Source: Pseudoalteromonas piscicida (GTDB lineage: Bacteria; Pseudomonadota; Gammaproteobacteria; Enterobacterales; Alteromonadaceae). From it: a stretch of 64,000 nucleotides of DNA. Numbering within the stretch: the stretch's first letter is position 1; each line of letters starts with the position of its first letter. The stretch spans positions 236,501 through 300,500 of the forward strand of contig NZ_CP021646.1 in the NCBI RefSeq assembly GCF_002208135.1, read 5' to 3'. The notes below the pieces were generated by a model. It saw nothing but the letters and a program-made list of their open reading frames with translations, was not told where the DNA came from and made no database searches. This document shows, one piece after another, positions 55,207-63,949 of this stretch. The position numbers and the translations under genes are program-made.

Positions 55207-57963
55207 ATGTCTCAGATCCCTCAAAATCCGTTGATCTTGGTTGATGGTTCTTCCTATTTATTTCGTGCTTATCATGCGCCACCACATTTAACAAACTCAA
55301 AAGGTGAAGCAACTGGTGCGATCTACGGTGTGATCAATATGCTTAAGAGTTTGCTTAAACAATATCAACCAAGTCATATGGTAGTAGTCTTCGACGCTAA
55401 AGGGCCGACTTTTCGCAACGAAATGTATAGCGAGTATAAAGCGCATCGCCCGCCTATGCCGGATGATCTGAGAACGCAAATTGAGCCGATCCACGAAATA
55501 ATTAAAGCAATGGGTTTGCCACTGGTAAGTATAAGTGGTGTCGAGGCTGATGACGTGATCGGTACATTCTCAAAAATAGCGTCAGAGCAAAGTCGCCATG
55601 TGCTAATCAGCACTGGTGATAAGGATATGGCGCAATTGGTCAATGAACATGTCACGTTGATCAATACCATGACAAATACGATCTTAGACCCAGAAGGGGT
55701 GGTGGATAAGTTTGGCATTGGTCCTGACCTGATCATCGACTATCTCGCGTTAATGGGAGATAAAGTCGATAATATTCCGGGCGTACCTGGCGTTGGTGAA
55801 AAAACCGCATTAGCGATGCTACAGGGGTTGGGCTCTATCGATTCGCTCTACGAAAACTTAGATAAAATTGCTGATTTAGGTTTTCGTGGCTCAAAAACCA
55901 TGGCGAAGAAACTAGAGGAACACCAAGCGCAGTTAAAACTGTCGTATGAATTAGCCACTATTAAGCTGGATTGTGAAGTAGAGCAAGACTTGGAGCAATT
56001 CAAGATAGCTGAGATGAATAAAGATCGCTTAATCGAGCTATATGGTCAGTGTGAATTTAAGCGCTGGTTAGCTGAGTTACTGGATGGTCAGTCACAAGCT
56101 GATATCGTTGATGTGGAGGCTGAAGGCTCGGCACCTGCAGCGGCGCAGGTTGACACCCAATACGAGACGATTTTGACAAAAACGCAGCTTGATGACTGGG
56201 TAACTAAGCTAAAAGCTGCGGAACTCATCGCCTTTGATACTGAAACCACCAGTGTTAACTATATGCAGGCGGAACTAGTTGGGATGAGCTTTGCAGTTGC
56301 ACCAGGCGAAGCGGCTTACTTACCAATTAATCACGATTATGTGGGGGCGCCTGAACAGCTTTCTCAAGACGTTGTGTTTGAGATCATGGCACCGCTGCTT
56401 GCGGATCCTCAGATCAAAAAAGTGGGTCAAAATTTAAAATACGATCAAAGTGTGCTCGCCCGAGCAGGGCTGGAACTGCAAGGTATTGCTTTTGATACTA
56501 TGTTGGAGTCTTACGTATTTAACAGCGTAGGTACTCGCCACGATATGGATTCCTTAGCACTAAAATATTTAGGCCATAAAACAATTAGTTTTGAAGACAT
56601 TGCTGGCAAAGGTAAAAACCAACTGACCTTTAACCAAATTGAGCTAGAGAAGGCGGCGCCTTATGCAGCGGAAGATGCGGACATTACGCTGAGATTGCAT
56701 CAACACCTGTGGCCGTTAATTGAAAAAGAAAATAGCCTAAAGCAGGTTTTTTCAGAGATTGAATTACCGCTACTGAGCGTACTTTCTCGCATTGAACGCA
56801 CCGGTGTGCACATTGATGGTGATATGCTCGCGAAGCAAAGTATCGAGATTGAAAAACGCTTGGGTGAGCTTGAACAACAAGCTTTTGAAATTGCAGGTGA
56901 GGAGTTCAACCTGAGTTCAACAAAGCAACTACAAGCGATATTGTTCGACAAACTTGAGCTGCCAGTGATTAAGAAAACGCCAAAAGGCGCGCCTTCAACG
57001 GCTGAAGAAGTGCTACAAGAGTTGGCGCATGATTATCCGCTGCCAAAACTGATTATTGAGCACCGAGGCTTGGCTAAGCTGAAATCCACCTATACCGACA
57101 AATTACCAAAATTGGTTAATGCGGATACTGGTCGCGTGCACACTTCTTATCACCAAGCCGTTACCGCAACGGGCCGTCTAAGCTCAAGCGATCCTAACTT
57201 GCAAAATATTCCGATCCGCAATGAAGCTGGACGTCGTATTCGTCAGGCCTTTGTTGCCGACAGTAATAAACAAATCGTCGCGGCGGATTACAGCCAAATC
57301 GAGCTTAGGATCATGGCACATTTGTCACAAGACAAAGGGTTGTTGAGTGCCTTTGCTGAAGGTAAAGATGTACACAGTGCAACAGCATCTGAAGTATTTT
57401 CCGTGCCGCTAGAGGAGGTAACTTCTGATATGCGCCGCAAAGCCAAAGCGGTTAACTTTGGCTTGATCTATGGCATGAGTGCGTTTGGTCTGTCACGTCA
57501 GTTAGATATTCCAAGAAATGAAGCGCAACATTATATGGATATGTACTTTGAGCGTTTCCCTGGCGTATTAGAGTATATGGAGCGCACGCGTGAAGAGGCT
57601 GCTGATAAAGGATATGTAGAAACCTTATTTGGTCGTCGCTTGTATCTACCGGATATCAACGCGCGTAACGGCGCCCGCAGAAAAGCAGCGGAACGTGCAG
57701 CTATCAATGCACCGATGCAGGGCACTGCGGCGGATATCATTAAAAAAGCGATGATTAAAGTTGATGAATGGCTACAAAGCTGTGATAGCAATGATATCCA
57801 GTTACTCATGCAAGTACACGATGAATTGGTGTTTGAAGTACACAGCGATAAAGTTGCTGAATACAGTGAAAAAATCTGTGAATTGATGAGTGCAGCTGCA
57901 TCACTTGATGTACCTTTATTAGTCGAAGCCGACAGTGGCGACAACTGGGAACAAGCGCACTAG
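55207..57963 (+). CDS. polA: DNA polymerase I
   Basis: A 918-residue polymerase for Okazaki fragment processing and repair (E. coli 928). The N-terminal 5'-3' exonuclease begins [15 protein letters not shown], with the helix-hairpin-helix [10 protein letters not shown]. The 3'-5' exonuclease is intact, with FDTETTS as motif I. The polymerase domain has DYSQIELR (motif A), [15 protein letters not shown] (motif B) and QVHDELVFE (motif C). All catalytic acids are present. Confidence 0.97.
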   Translation: MSQIPQNPLILVDGSSYLFRAYHAPPHLTNSKGEATGAIYGVINMLKSLLKQYQPSHMVVVFDAKGPTFRNEMYSEYKAHRPPMPDDLRTQIEPIHEIIKAMGLPLVSISGVEADDVIGTFSKIASEQSRHVLISTGDKDMAQLVNEHVTLINTMTNTILDPEGVVDKFGIGPDLIIDYLALMGDKVDNIPGVPGVGEKTALAMLQGLGSIDSLYENLDKIADLGFRGSKTMAKKLEEHQAQLKLSYELATIKLDCEVEQDLEQFKIAEMNKDRLIELYGQCEFKRWLAELLDGQSQADIVDVEAEGSAPAAAQVDTQYETILTKTQLDDWVTKLKAAELIAFDTETTSVNYMQAELVGMSFAVAPGEAAYLPINHDYVGAPEQLSQDVVFEIMAPLLADPQIKKVGQNLKYDQSVLARAGLELQGIAFDTMLESYVFNSVGTRHDMDSLALKYLGHKTISFEDIAGKGKNQLTFNQIELEKAAPYAAEDADITLRLHQHLWPLIEKENSLKQVFSEIELPLLSVLSRIERTGVHIDGDMLAKQSIEIEKRLGELEQQAFEIAGEEFNLSSTKQLQAILFDKLELPVIKKTPKGAPSTAEEVLQELAHDYPLPKLIIEHRGLAKLKSTYTDKLPKLVNADTGRVHTSYHQAVTATGRLSSSDPNLQNIPIRNEAGRRIRQAFVADSNKQIVAADYSQIELRIMAHLSQDKGLLSAFAEGKDVHSATASEVFSVPLEEVTSDMRRKAKAVNFGLIYGMSAFGLSRQLDIPRNEAQHYMDMYFERFPGVLEYMERTREEAADKGYVETLFGRRLYLPDINARNGARRKAAERAAINAPMQGTAADIIKKAMIKVDEWLQSCDSNDIQLLMQVHDELVFEVHSDKVAEYSEKICELMSAAASLDVPLLVEADSGDNWEQAH

Positions 57964-57968
57964 TCGAT

Positions 57969-58136
57969 ATTATACCAATTAGTCTTAATACTTGCTCAAT
58001 TTGAAGGAGTAAATCTGACGCTAACTGCGTTAAAAATTTCTTATTTAGAACAACTAAATAGCAAAATTTTTGCCTTGTTATCGACAAGATTTTCTCGCCT
58101 CAAAATAGATCACTTAATTAAGATAATTAGTATTAA
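57969..58136. repeat. 168-bp inverted-repeat (MITE-like) element
   Basis: Arms pair almost end to end: TATACCAATTAGTCTTAATA at the left against the reverse complement TTAATACTAATTATCTTAAT at the right, then TTGAAGGAGTAAATCTGACG (58001-58020) with CGACAAGATTTTCTCGCCTCAA. An inner hairpin TATTTAG-AACAA-CTAAATA lies at 58042-58060. GGAGTAAATCTGACGCTA and CTGCGTTAAAAATTT recur in reverse at 63950-64000. The class looks like a mobile or REP-type family. No transposase is present. A further hairpin GTTGCACTA/TAGTGCAAC (58149-58177) follows. Confidence 0.8.
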
Positions 58137-58340
58137 AACCTACCCGAGTTGCACTATTCGATTAGACTAGTGCAACTGCAAATCTATTCTTGTTTGCAAG
58201 TATACACTAGCAGCATAGCGTCTTAATTTTGTAGCTCCTGTTAATCTCTAGTAACAAAAAAAAAATTAACGTTGAAAGTTTATCAAATTGGCTTAAGTTT
58301 TGCTTTTTGGTGTTTATTTCTGGACGTCTATTTGTTAGAG

Positions 58341-58466
58341 TTCGCGCCGTCCTCATCCTGTAGGACATCCTGTTGATGATGTATCTCTCGAAAGAGGATA
58401 CAGTGTATTGATAGCTTCTCCCCAGATTGCTATAGCGGCTCGTAACTTTTACGGGCCGTCTTTTTC
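58341..58466 (+). ncRNA. Candidate small RNA in the spf (Spot 42) position
   Basis: In the polA-engB interval, where spf lies in enteric bacteria and vibrios, are three hairpins in a row: GTCCT-CATCCTGT-AGGAC (58349-58366), GTATCTCT-CGAA-AGAGGATAC (58381-58401), and the terminator CGGCTCGT-AACTTTT-ACGGGCCG (58436-58458) followed by TCTTTTTCTTC. There is no coding frame. From GTAGGACA (58360) to the T-run is about 106 nt, near the Spot 42 length, and it starts GTAGG like Spot 42. Sequence similarity beyond that is weak. A possible -10 TATTTG lies at 58329. An sRNA is likely; its identity is uncertain. Confidence 0.55.
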
Positions 58467-58615
58467 TTCTCTTGAACAAATCAATTTCTAATCTTAGATC
58501 AAGAATAATATCTAGTCTTAGCCATCAGTTTTAGATTAAAGGTTTATTTAATTTACACTGCGTTTTACACTGAGCGCTCAAATGCAATTCACTCTCATTT
58601 CATAAGGAAGTCGTC

Positions 58616-59185
58616 ATGCTAAAGTACCTTCTTTTAGGTAGTGCACTAATTTCTTCTCAGGCGTTCGCTGCTTGGCAATTTAATCAACAACAAAGTGATG
58701 TTAGCTTTGTCTCTGTGAAACAGGCGAGTATCGCGGAAGTACATCATTTTAAAACACTAGATGGAACATTATCCGCTAAAGGCGAGCTTGAGGTTAATAT
58801 TGACTTGGCAAGCGTTGAAACCATGATCCCGATCCGTAATGAACGCATGCAAAAGATGTTATTCAATGTAGCGCAGCATCCGAAGGCTAAAGTGAATGCT
58901 GATGTTTCTGAAGTGCTTGCTAAACTTAAAGCAGGTACGCAAAAGATCAATGATGTGACAGCAACATTGACACTGCATGGTCAGATCCAAAAGATCAACC
59001 TAGACTTATTGATAACGAAAAGTGCTAATGGCTTGGTGGTTACGCCTGTAAATGCGTTTATTCTCGATTCTAAGCAGTTTGGTTTAGATAAGGGGATTGA
59101 AGCACTAAGAGAAATCGCGGGTCTGAAAACTATCGCGACTAGCGTGCCTGTTAGCTTCAACTTGGTTTTTGATGAGCAAAATTAA
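58616..59185 (+). CDS. YceI-family periplasmic protein
   Basis: A 189-residue exported protein with a signal peptide (SSQAFA cleavage near residue 18) and a YceI lipocalin-like barrel: WQFNQQQSDVSFVSVKQ at the start, and GELEVNIDLASVETMIPIRNERM. YceI proteins bind polyisoprenoids or other lipids; the precise role is unknown. AAGGAAG provides the ribosome binding site. The 3' end overlaps the next gene by 14 nt. Confidence 0.85.
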   Translation: MLKYLLLGSALISSQAFAAWQFNQQQSDVSFVSVKQASIAEVHHFKTLDGTLSAKGELEVNIDLASVETMIPIRNERMQKMLFNVAQHPKAKVNADVSEVLAKLKAGTQKINDVTATLTLHGQIQKINLDLLITKSANGLVVTPVNAFILDSKQFGLDKGIEALREIAGLKTIATSVPVSFNLVFDEQN

Positions 59186-59702
59186 TACGTTAATCAAACA
59201 GTATGTTACGACTCATGCGCCGACCGAAAACTGGTCGGCGCCGTCGTGCGGTTTTTCTGACATCAAAATAGCAGCGGATGGCCGTTGGTTTCATCAGGGG
59301 CGTGAAATTAAACGGCAATCGCTTGTTGCCTTGTTCGCTAGTGTCTTAATCTTTGATGGTCAAAAGTATTGGCTAAAAACCCCAGCAGAAAGTTGTGAGG
59401 TTGAGGTACTGGGTCATCCTTTTATTATCGAGCAGTGGCGTTATGGTGATGAAGCATCAACTTTGGAGTTATCACCTTGCATTATCGCGATAGATAATTT
59501 AGGCCGTGAGTGGCCCATTTGTGATGTACTTCCGTTAGCGCTTGAGCGAGTGAATGGGGTTGATATTCCATTTCTCACACTCAATTATGGCTTAACCGCT
59601 AGAATTTCACGAAATGTCTATTATCAGTGGACTGAACTGCTCGAAGAAGATGAGAAAGGGTTTTATCTGATGTCGGCAAAGACGCGCTTTTATCTTGGCT
59701 AA
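59172..59702 (+). CDS. DUF1285-family protein
   Basis: A 176-residue protein from ATG 59172 (TTG 59169 is also in frame). It contains the typical DUF1285 core: DIKIAADGRWFHQGREIKR and LTLNYGLTARISRNVYYQWTEL. Structures of the family show two small domains; the function is unknown. It overlaps yceI by 14 nt and is probably translationally coupled to it. Confidence 0.82.
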   Translation: MSKINTLIKQYVTTHAPTENWSAPSCGFSDIKIAADGRWFHQGREIKRQSLVALFASVLIFDGQKYWLKTPAESCEVEVLGHPFIIEQWRYGDEASTLELSPCIIAIDNLGREWPICDVLPLALERVNGVDIPFLTLNYGLTARISRNVYYQWTELLEEDEKGFYLMSAKTRFYLG

Positions 59703-59727
59703 GCGCGCCCTACGTTAGCGCTTAGAA

Positions 59728-60366
59728 TTACTCGCTATCTTCCTCTTGGACTTCTTTCACAAACGGACCTAAGTACCAATCATCCAGTTTCCACGCTAAT
59801 TCGTTTAAACCAATGCCTTTCAAAGAAGAAAACGCGTGAACGGTGATATCACCGTCGATTTCAGCTAGCGCACGACGTACTTGTAGTACTTCTGCTTTGC
59901 GTTTACCTTGTTTTAGCTTATCGGCTTTAGTCAACAACGCCAATACCGGTATATTGCTGCCAGTCGCCCAGTTGATGAGATCCATATCGAGATCTTTAAG
60001 AGGGTGGCGAATATCCATTAATACCACAATCCCTTTTAGGCATTTACGACGTTGTAAATATTCACCTAATGCCTTTTGCCATTTCTTCTTCATCTCTAAT
60101 GGGACTTTTGCAAAGCCATAACCTGGTAAATCAATCAAACGCTGATCTTCACCTAAAGAAAAAGTATTAATAAGTTGAGTTCGACCAGGTGTTTTACTGG
60201 TGCGTGCTAGCTTTTGGTCTGTAAGCGTATTGAGTGCGCTCGACTTACCTGCGTTAGAACGTCCCGCAAAAGCAACTTCAATTCCAGTGTCTGGTGGCAG
60301 TTTACTGATATCTGGGGCACTTGTGATAAATTGTGCCTGATTGTATTTAACGCGAGATTTTAGCAC
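59728..60366 (-). CDS. engB: Ribosome biogenesis GTPase EngB (YihA)
   Basis: A 212-residue TRAFAC GTPase needed for 50S assembly. G1 is GRSNAGKSS (35-43), followed by the TPGRTQ switch, G3 LPGYGF, and G4 TKADKL. The C-terminal extension is short. Location near polA is as in many Gammaproteobacteria. Convergent with the DUF1285 gene; divergent from the cytochrome c4 gene. Confidence 0.95.
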   Translation of the reverse strand: MLKSRVKYNQAQFITSAPDISKLPPDTGIEVAFAGRSNAGKSSALNTLTDQKLARTSKTPGRTQLINTFSLGEDQRLIDLPGYGFAKVPLEMKKKWQKALGEYLQRRKCLKGIVVLMDIRHPLKDLDMDLINWATGSNIPVLALLTKADKLKQGKRKAEVLQVRRALAEIDGDITVHAFSSLKGIGLNELAWKLDDWYLGPFVKEVQEEDSE

Positions 60367-60818
60367 GCTGACTCCTAACTGATTAAACTTTCGCGGATGG
60401 AATTGCGTATTTTATAACAGTATGACGGAAACCAAAAGCATTGTGAGGTTGTTCTAAACACCGCTTTTGTCGCAAATTGGCCGAAGCGTCGTGCCAATAT
60501 TAATTAATCTAGGTCAAGTCCCTATAAATTATAAGCTTAATATGGGCAGAAAACGTGCCAGAGAAAGTAATATCGTGTAGAATGTAGAAATTGCAATGTC
60601 AATCTAAAGTGTATACCTATCAGTAGTCACTACTGAGCAAGGCGTATTTAGATGGATCGGTGCTGTTTGGCGTTATATTTGCTAAGTTTGCATGTATGAT
60701 TCATCTGATTAACATAACAACCTAATTAGTACTGATTGGTATTATTTGCCCGAGCAATAAAGAGAGCGACTTTGTTCGCGAGGGTACAAATTACAGGGTC
60801 GGAAACAGAGAATTTACC
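60367..60818. other. Intergenic region between engB and cytochrome c4 gene
   Basis: About 450 bp with no credible ORF. Visible motifs are a perfect 7-bp palindrome CAGTAGT-C-ACTACTG (60621-60635), a TTAAT-CTAG-GTCAA string at 60504-60517 with 8 of 10 matches to the FNR box, and a TTAGTACT 8-mer near 60731. None is strong enough to name a regulator. The GAGGG and AGGGTCGG strings lie too far from the ATG at 60819 to serve clearly as a binding site. Confidence 0.4.
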
Positions 60819-61451
60819 ATGAAAAAAATAGCATTAACTTTAACAATGTTGCTTGGTACGTTGTCAGCAAGCAACGCATCGGCATTCGATGGTGACGCGG
60901 AAGCAGGTAAAGCAAAGTCTGCAACGTGTGCAGCATGTCACGGTCCAGATGGCAATGCCCCTGTGACTATGTATCCTAAAATCGCAGGTCAGCATGCAGA
61001 TTATATCTATAAGCAGCTACAAGAGTTTAAGCTAGGTATGACGTCTGGTGGTAAAGAAGGGCGTATGGATCCTGTGATGAGTGGTATGGCTATGCCGCTG
61101 TCAGATCAAGATATGAAAGATTTAGCCGCATATTTCTCTTCTTTATCTATGTCTGCTGGTTCAACGCCTGAAGATGTTGTTGCTGTAGGTCAGAAGCTAT
61201 ATAAAGCCGGTGATGCTGAACGTGGTATTCCAGCTTGTGCAGCATGTCACGGTCCGCGTGGTAACGGTACTTCTTTAGCTAAGTTCCCTAAGGTGTCATT
61301 CCAGCACCCAGAGTACATCAAATCACAGCTTGAGAAGTTCCGTGATGGTACTCGCAACAATGACATGAATGGTATGATGCGTGATATCGCGAAGAAACTT
61401 ACGGATAAAGATATCGAAGTACTATCTAAGTACTTAGGTGGTCTACACTAA
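60819..61451 (+). CDS. Cytochrome c4
   Basis: A diheme periplasmic cytochrome, 210 residues, carrying electrons to terminal oxidases. A signal peptide ends at SASNASA. Two class I heme domains follow, with CAACH at 37-41 and again at 140-144. Axial Met candidates lie in SGMAMPLSDQD and NGMMRDIAKKL. The two-domain structure and length are typical. A terminator follows, then the CsrB-like RNA. Confidence 0.93.
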   Translation: MKKIALTLTMLLGTLSASNASAFDGDAEAGKAKSATCAACHGPDGNAPVTMYPKIAGQHADYIYKQLQEFKLGMTSGGKEGRMDPVMSGMAMPLSDQDMKDLAAYFSSLSMSAGSTPEDVVAVGQKLYKAGDAERGIPACAACHGPRGNGTSLAKFPKVSFQHPEYIKSQLEKFRDGTRNNDMNGMMRDIAKKLTDKDIEVLSKYLGGLH

Positions 61452-61497
61452 AGTCGTATAGTGAGTTTACCTCTCTCAGTGTAAACTCTTACTATTG

Positions 61498-61530
61498 AAA
61501 AAAGGGCAGCATAGGCTGCCTTTTTTTGTT
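61498..61530 (+). terminator. Cytochrome c4 terminator
   Basis: Stem AAAGGGCAGC/GGCTGCCTTT with a 3-nt loop followed by a T-run, 47 bp after the stop. A second hairpin AGTTTAC/GTAAACT lies just upstream at about 61464-61488. Confidence 0.88.
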
Positions 61531-61538
61531 TTTGTGGT

Positions 61539-61556
61539 TGTGAGATATATCTCACT
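61539..61556. promoter_or_regulatory. UvrY/GacA-type box upstream of CsrB-like RNA
   Basis: TGTGAG-ATATAT-CTCACT, an 18-bp near-perfect palindrome. It matches 14 of 18 bases of the UvrY-binding repeat upstream of E. coli csrB (TGTGAGAGATCTCTTACA, as I recall it) and the general GacA/VarA box TGTAAG-N6-CTTACA. Its centre lies about 180 bp before the predicted RNA start, a distance similar to that reported for csrB. A second TGTGAG half site follows at 61562. Confidence 0.7.
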
Positions 61557-61692
61557 TTTGATGTGAGATATTTACTCTGGCAATATGTGAGTTTTAGCTT
61601 ATTTTTAAGCTCTTGTTCAGTGTAAGTTTATGTAATTCATCTTTTTTTTGTTTAATTAAAAAAATTAAGGTAAGAAATTTGTTATTAAACAG

Positions 61693-61720
61693 TTGTAACT
61701 CAAGCTCAGGAGCGTAGATT
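61693..61720 (+). promoter_or_regulatory. Predicted promoter of CsrB-like RNA
   Basis: -35 TTGTAA (61693-61698), 16-bp spacer, -10 TAGATT (61715-61720). Transcription would start near 61727. Confidence 0.45.
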
Positions 61721-61726
61721 ATTCGT

Positions 61727-62027
61727 TGTCGCTAGGCAATACAAAAAAAGGGACAATTCGATACGGAAGCGTAGGTGGCAAAGTTGTGTATCTAGTTGGA
61801 TACGAGGGATTATCAAGAAAGCGTCAGGAAGACCGAGAATAAGAAAATCACGGAAGTCTCATAATAAAAACAATATGGAAAGTGTCACGGAAGTCTAAAA
61901 TAAAAACAATACGGACGACAATAAAATAAAAAGAATAATAATAAGACTTAAAAGTCGAAGGGAGAAGTGTCCAGTTGTGACGCTCAGATTAGTAGGCGGT
62001 AGAGAGCAATCTCTGCCGCCTTTTTAT
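61727..62027 (+). ncRNA. CsrB-family CsrA-sequestering small RNA
   Basis: About 300 nt with no ORF, ending in a strong terminator (GGCGGTAGAGA-GCAA-TCTCTGCCGCC then TTTTTATTT, 61994-62027). It holds about ten GGA motifs, mostly in ANGGA context: AGGGA 61750, ACGGA 61762, TTGGA 61797, AGGGA 61806, CAGGA 61825, ACGGA 61850, ATGGA 61875, ACGGA 61887, ACGGA 61911 and AGGGA 61959. ACGGAAGTC occurs twice. Dense ANGGA sites and a terminal hairpin are the defining traits of CsrB/RsmZ RNAs, which titrate CsrA. The upstream UvrY/GacA-type box strengthens the case. Confidence 0.78.
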
Positions 62028-62087
62028 TTGGTTGCCTCTATTATACCTGATACAATAGCCGCCTTATTAAGCAATCACTGTTGACCA

Positions 62088-62741
62088 TTGCAAGATTCAA
62101 CTCTACTAAGTTGCGGCCTGTGCCAGGGTAATCAGCTTGAAGCCTACCATCAAGACAAGTATCGACTGTACTGGCAATGTCAAACCTGCCAGTTAGTGAT
62201 GGTTGATCCCAAGTCGAGATTAACACCAGCCCAAGAAAAGGCCATTTATGATAGCCATGAAAACAATCTTGCCGATGAAGGCTATCGTCGCTTTCTAGCC
62301 AGAGTTGCGGATCCGCTGTTGGCACGTTTGGTGATACCAAGCCAAGGCTTAGACTTTGGCTGTGGGCCTGGACCGCTGCTTGCGAAAATGCTTGAAGAAG
62401 CTGGGCATCAGGTAGCTTTGTTTGACCTGTACTATGCTAATGATGCTAGTGTGCTGACTCGTCAGTATGACTTTATCGTGAGTACAGAAGTGGTGGAACA
62501 TTTGGCAGAACCTGCAAAAGTATTAACGCAATTGTTAGCACTCTTAGAAATGGGAAAACCGCTAGCCTTGATGACCAAACTTGTCATTGATAAAGCACGC
62601 TTTGCGAATTGGCACTATAAAAATGACCTAACGCATATTTCATTTTTTAGTCGGGAAAGCTTTGCGTATTTTGCCGCGCAGCAGGATTGTGAATTAGAAT
62701 TTATTGGGAATGATGTCATCATTCTCACCAAGCGTAGTTAA
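62088..62741 (+). CDS. Class I SAM-dependent methyltransferase with N-terminal zinc-ribbon-like motif
   Basis: A 217-residue protein. It starts with TTG 62088; an in-frame stop lies only 6 nt upstream and no ATG is available near it. Two CxxC pairs (CGLCQ and CQTCQ) in the first 35 residues suggest a small zinc ribbon. The methyltransferase core has GLDFGCGPGPLLAKMLEEAG (motif I near residue 88) and FIVSTEVVEHL. It resembles proteins annotated only as methyltransferases; the target is unknown. Confidence 0.75.
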   Translation: MQDSTLLSCGLCQGNQLEAYHQDKYRLYWQCQTCQLVMVDPKSRLTPAQEKAIYDSHENNLADEGYRRFLARVADPLLARLVIPSQGLDFGCGPGPLLAKMLEEAGHQVALFDLYYANDASVLTRQYDFIVSTEVVEHLAEPAKVLTQLLALLEMGKPLALMTKLVIDKARFANWHYKNDLTHISFFSRESFAYFAAQQDCELEFIGNDVIILTKRS

Positions 62742-62765
62742 CGCGAGAATTTTGGATAACTAATT

Positions 62766-63353
62766 ATGACCAGAAAGAAAAAGACACGTAAAGTTGCAGC
62801 TAATGGAACACCAAGGCTGAGTAAAGAAAAGCTACAAGCGTTACGTGCACTAAAAGAGCAGCGTAGCAAAAAAACCAAAGGTAAAAAGCCGGGTTCTAGA
62901 AATGCACCAGAGACCCTAGCGAAAGAGCAATCAAACACGACGACCAATAAAGATCCGCGTGTTGGTAGCAAAAAGCCAATTTCTTTGGTTGCAGAGCCGC
63001 AACCGGCTAAGTCGAATACACAACCTGAGATGAAACGCCACCTGCAGCCGCAAGTTAAGTTAACTTCAGCGATAGAGACGTTAACGCCAGAGCAAGAACT
63101 TGAGCAGTTAGAAAATGACGAACGCTTGATGGCGCTACTTGAACGCCATGAACGCGGTGAACTGCTAACAGGTAAAGATGCGAAATACTTCAATCGCGGC
63201 ATTGCACGTCATCAGGAACTATGTGAGATCTTAGGAATTGATGATGAGTTTGAAGAAGGTGATATGCAAGAAGATGATCCAATGGATCAGTTTATGAGTA
63301 ATGATCTAGCAAATGAATGGTTAGACGACGACTTTGAGGAAGATGATAAGTAA
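62766..63353 (+). CDS. yihI: Der GTPase-activating protein YihI
   Basis: A 195-residue protein, slightly longer than E. coli YihI (169). It has the Lys/Arg-rich N-terminus, the conserved KDPRVGSKKPISL (E. coli KDPRIGSKTPIPL), and TPEQELEQLENDERLMALLERHERGE, matching the E. coli [21 protein letters not shown] block. An acidic tail follows. YihI stimulates the Der (EngA) GTPase in 50S assembly. It is coupled to the next gene (TAATG). Confidence 0.92.
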   Translation: MTRKKKTRKVAANGTPRLSKEKLQALRALKEQRSKKTKGKKPGSRNAPETLAKEQSNTTTNKDPRVGSKKPISLVAEPQPAKSNTQPEMKRHLQPQVKLTSAIETLTPEQELEQLENDERLMALLERHERGELLTGKDAKYFNRGIARHQELCEILGIDDEFEEGDMQEDDPMDQFMSNDLANEWLDDDFEEDDK

Positions 63354-63868
63354 TGAATACTGCATGGATCATCGCAATCATTATTGGTGCCCTGATTATT
63401 GCTGGACTGGCGTTTTACGCGGGTAAATTACTATGGCAGCTGAAGGTGCAAAAAGAGCAGATTGCCAAACATCGTGAGCAAAAAGCTGCTGAGCTTGAAA
63501 AGTCACGGCAGCAGCGCAATGGAAAAATTGCGGATAGCGTTAACTTGATCGCGCGTGCGATGAAGGAAAAACAATGTGAATATTCTGAAGGGTGTTTACG
63601 AGTTTGGGTGCTCATCTCGCAATATAGTTTTGACGAGGAAGTTGACTTACAGCAGAGTTACCCTGGTGTTTATCAGATGTATGATGAAGTCAAAGAAATG
63701 CCAACTCATGATGCGCGTAAGAAGTATTCTAAAAAAGAGATTTTCAAAATGGATAGCCAGCGTTGGCGTGCTGAAGAGCGCCTAGAAGAGGAGATCTTAC
63801 AGGACTGTGAAAAGCTGATAGCGCGCTTTAAAGCGGCTGCTGGCAGTGAAAATGTCGTGTTTCAGTAA
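63353..63868 (+). CDS. DUF2489-family membrane protein
   Basis: A 171-residue protein with one N-terminal membrane helix (about 4-30) and a cytoplasmic coiled-coil region followed by a helical domain (CEYSEGCLRVWVLISQY). The sequence and its position after yihI match DUF2489, a family of unknown function in Gammaproteobacteria. Its ATG overlaps the yihI stop by one base. Confidence 0.82.
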   Translation: MNTAWIIAIIIGALIIAGLAFYAGKLLWQLKVQKEQIAKHREQKAAELEKSRQQRNGKIADSVNLIARAMKEKQCEYSEGCLRVWVLISQYSFDEEVDLQQSYPGVYQMYDEVKEMPTHDARKKYSKKEIFKMDSQRWRAEERLEEEILQDCEKLIARFKAAAGSENVVFQ

Positions 63869-63921
63869 GTTGACTGTTGAAAATGGGTAAGTGGATATTT
63901 ATCCAACCTTCAGATTAAACT

Positions 63922-63945
63922 AAACGCCCCTAGCGGGCGTTTGGT
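63922..63945 (+). terminator. Terminator after the DUF2489 gene
   Basis: Perfect 8-bp stem AAACGCCC/GGGCGTTT with a 5-nt loop, then GGTT. Confidence 0.75.
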
Positions 63946-63949
63946 TCTA

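Noticed and set aside
60504..60517. FNR-type site TTAATCTAGGTCAA
   Set aside because: Two mismatches to the consensus and no promoter at a suitable distance. Noted only in the intergenic entry.
60621..60635. Palindrome CAGTAGTCACTACTG
   Set aside because: A perfect short palindrome but alone, with no second copy or recognised regulator.
62041..62340. 99-codon minus-strand frame near the CsrB-like RNA
   Set aside because: Opposes the 5' end of the methyltransferase gene, which has clear SAM motifs.
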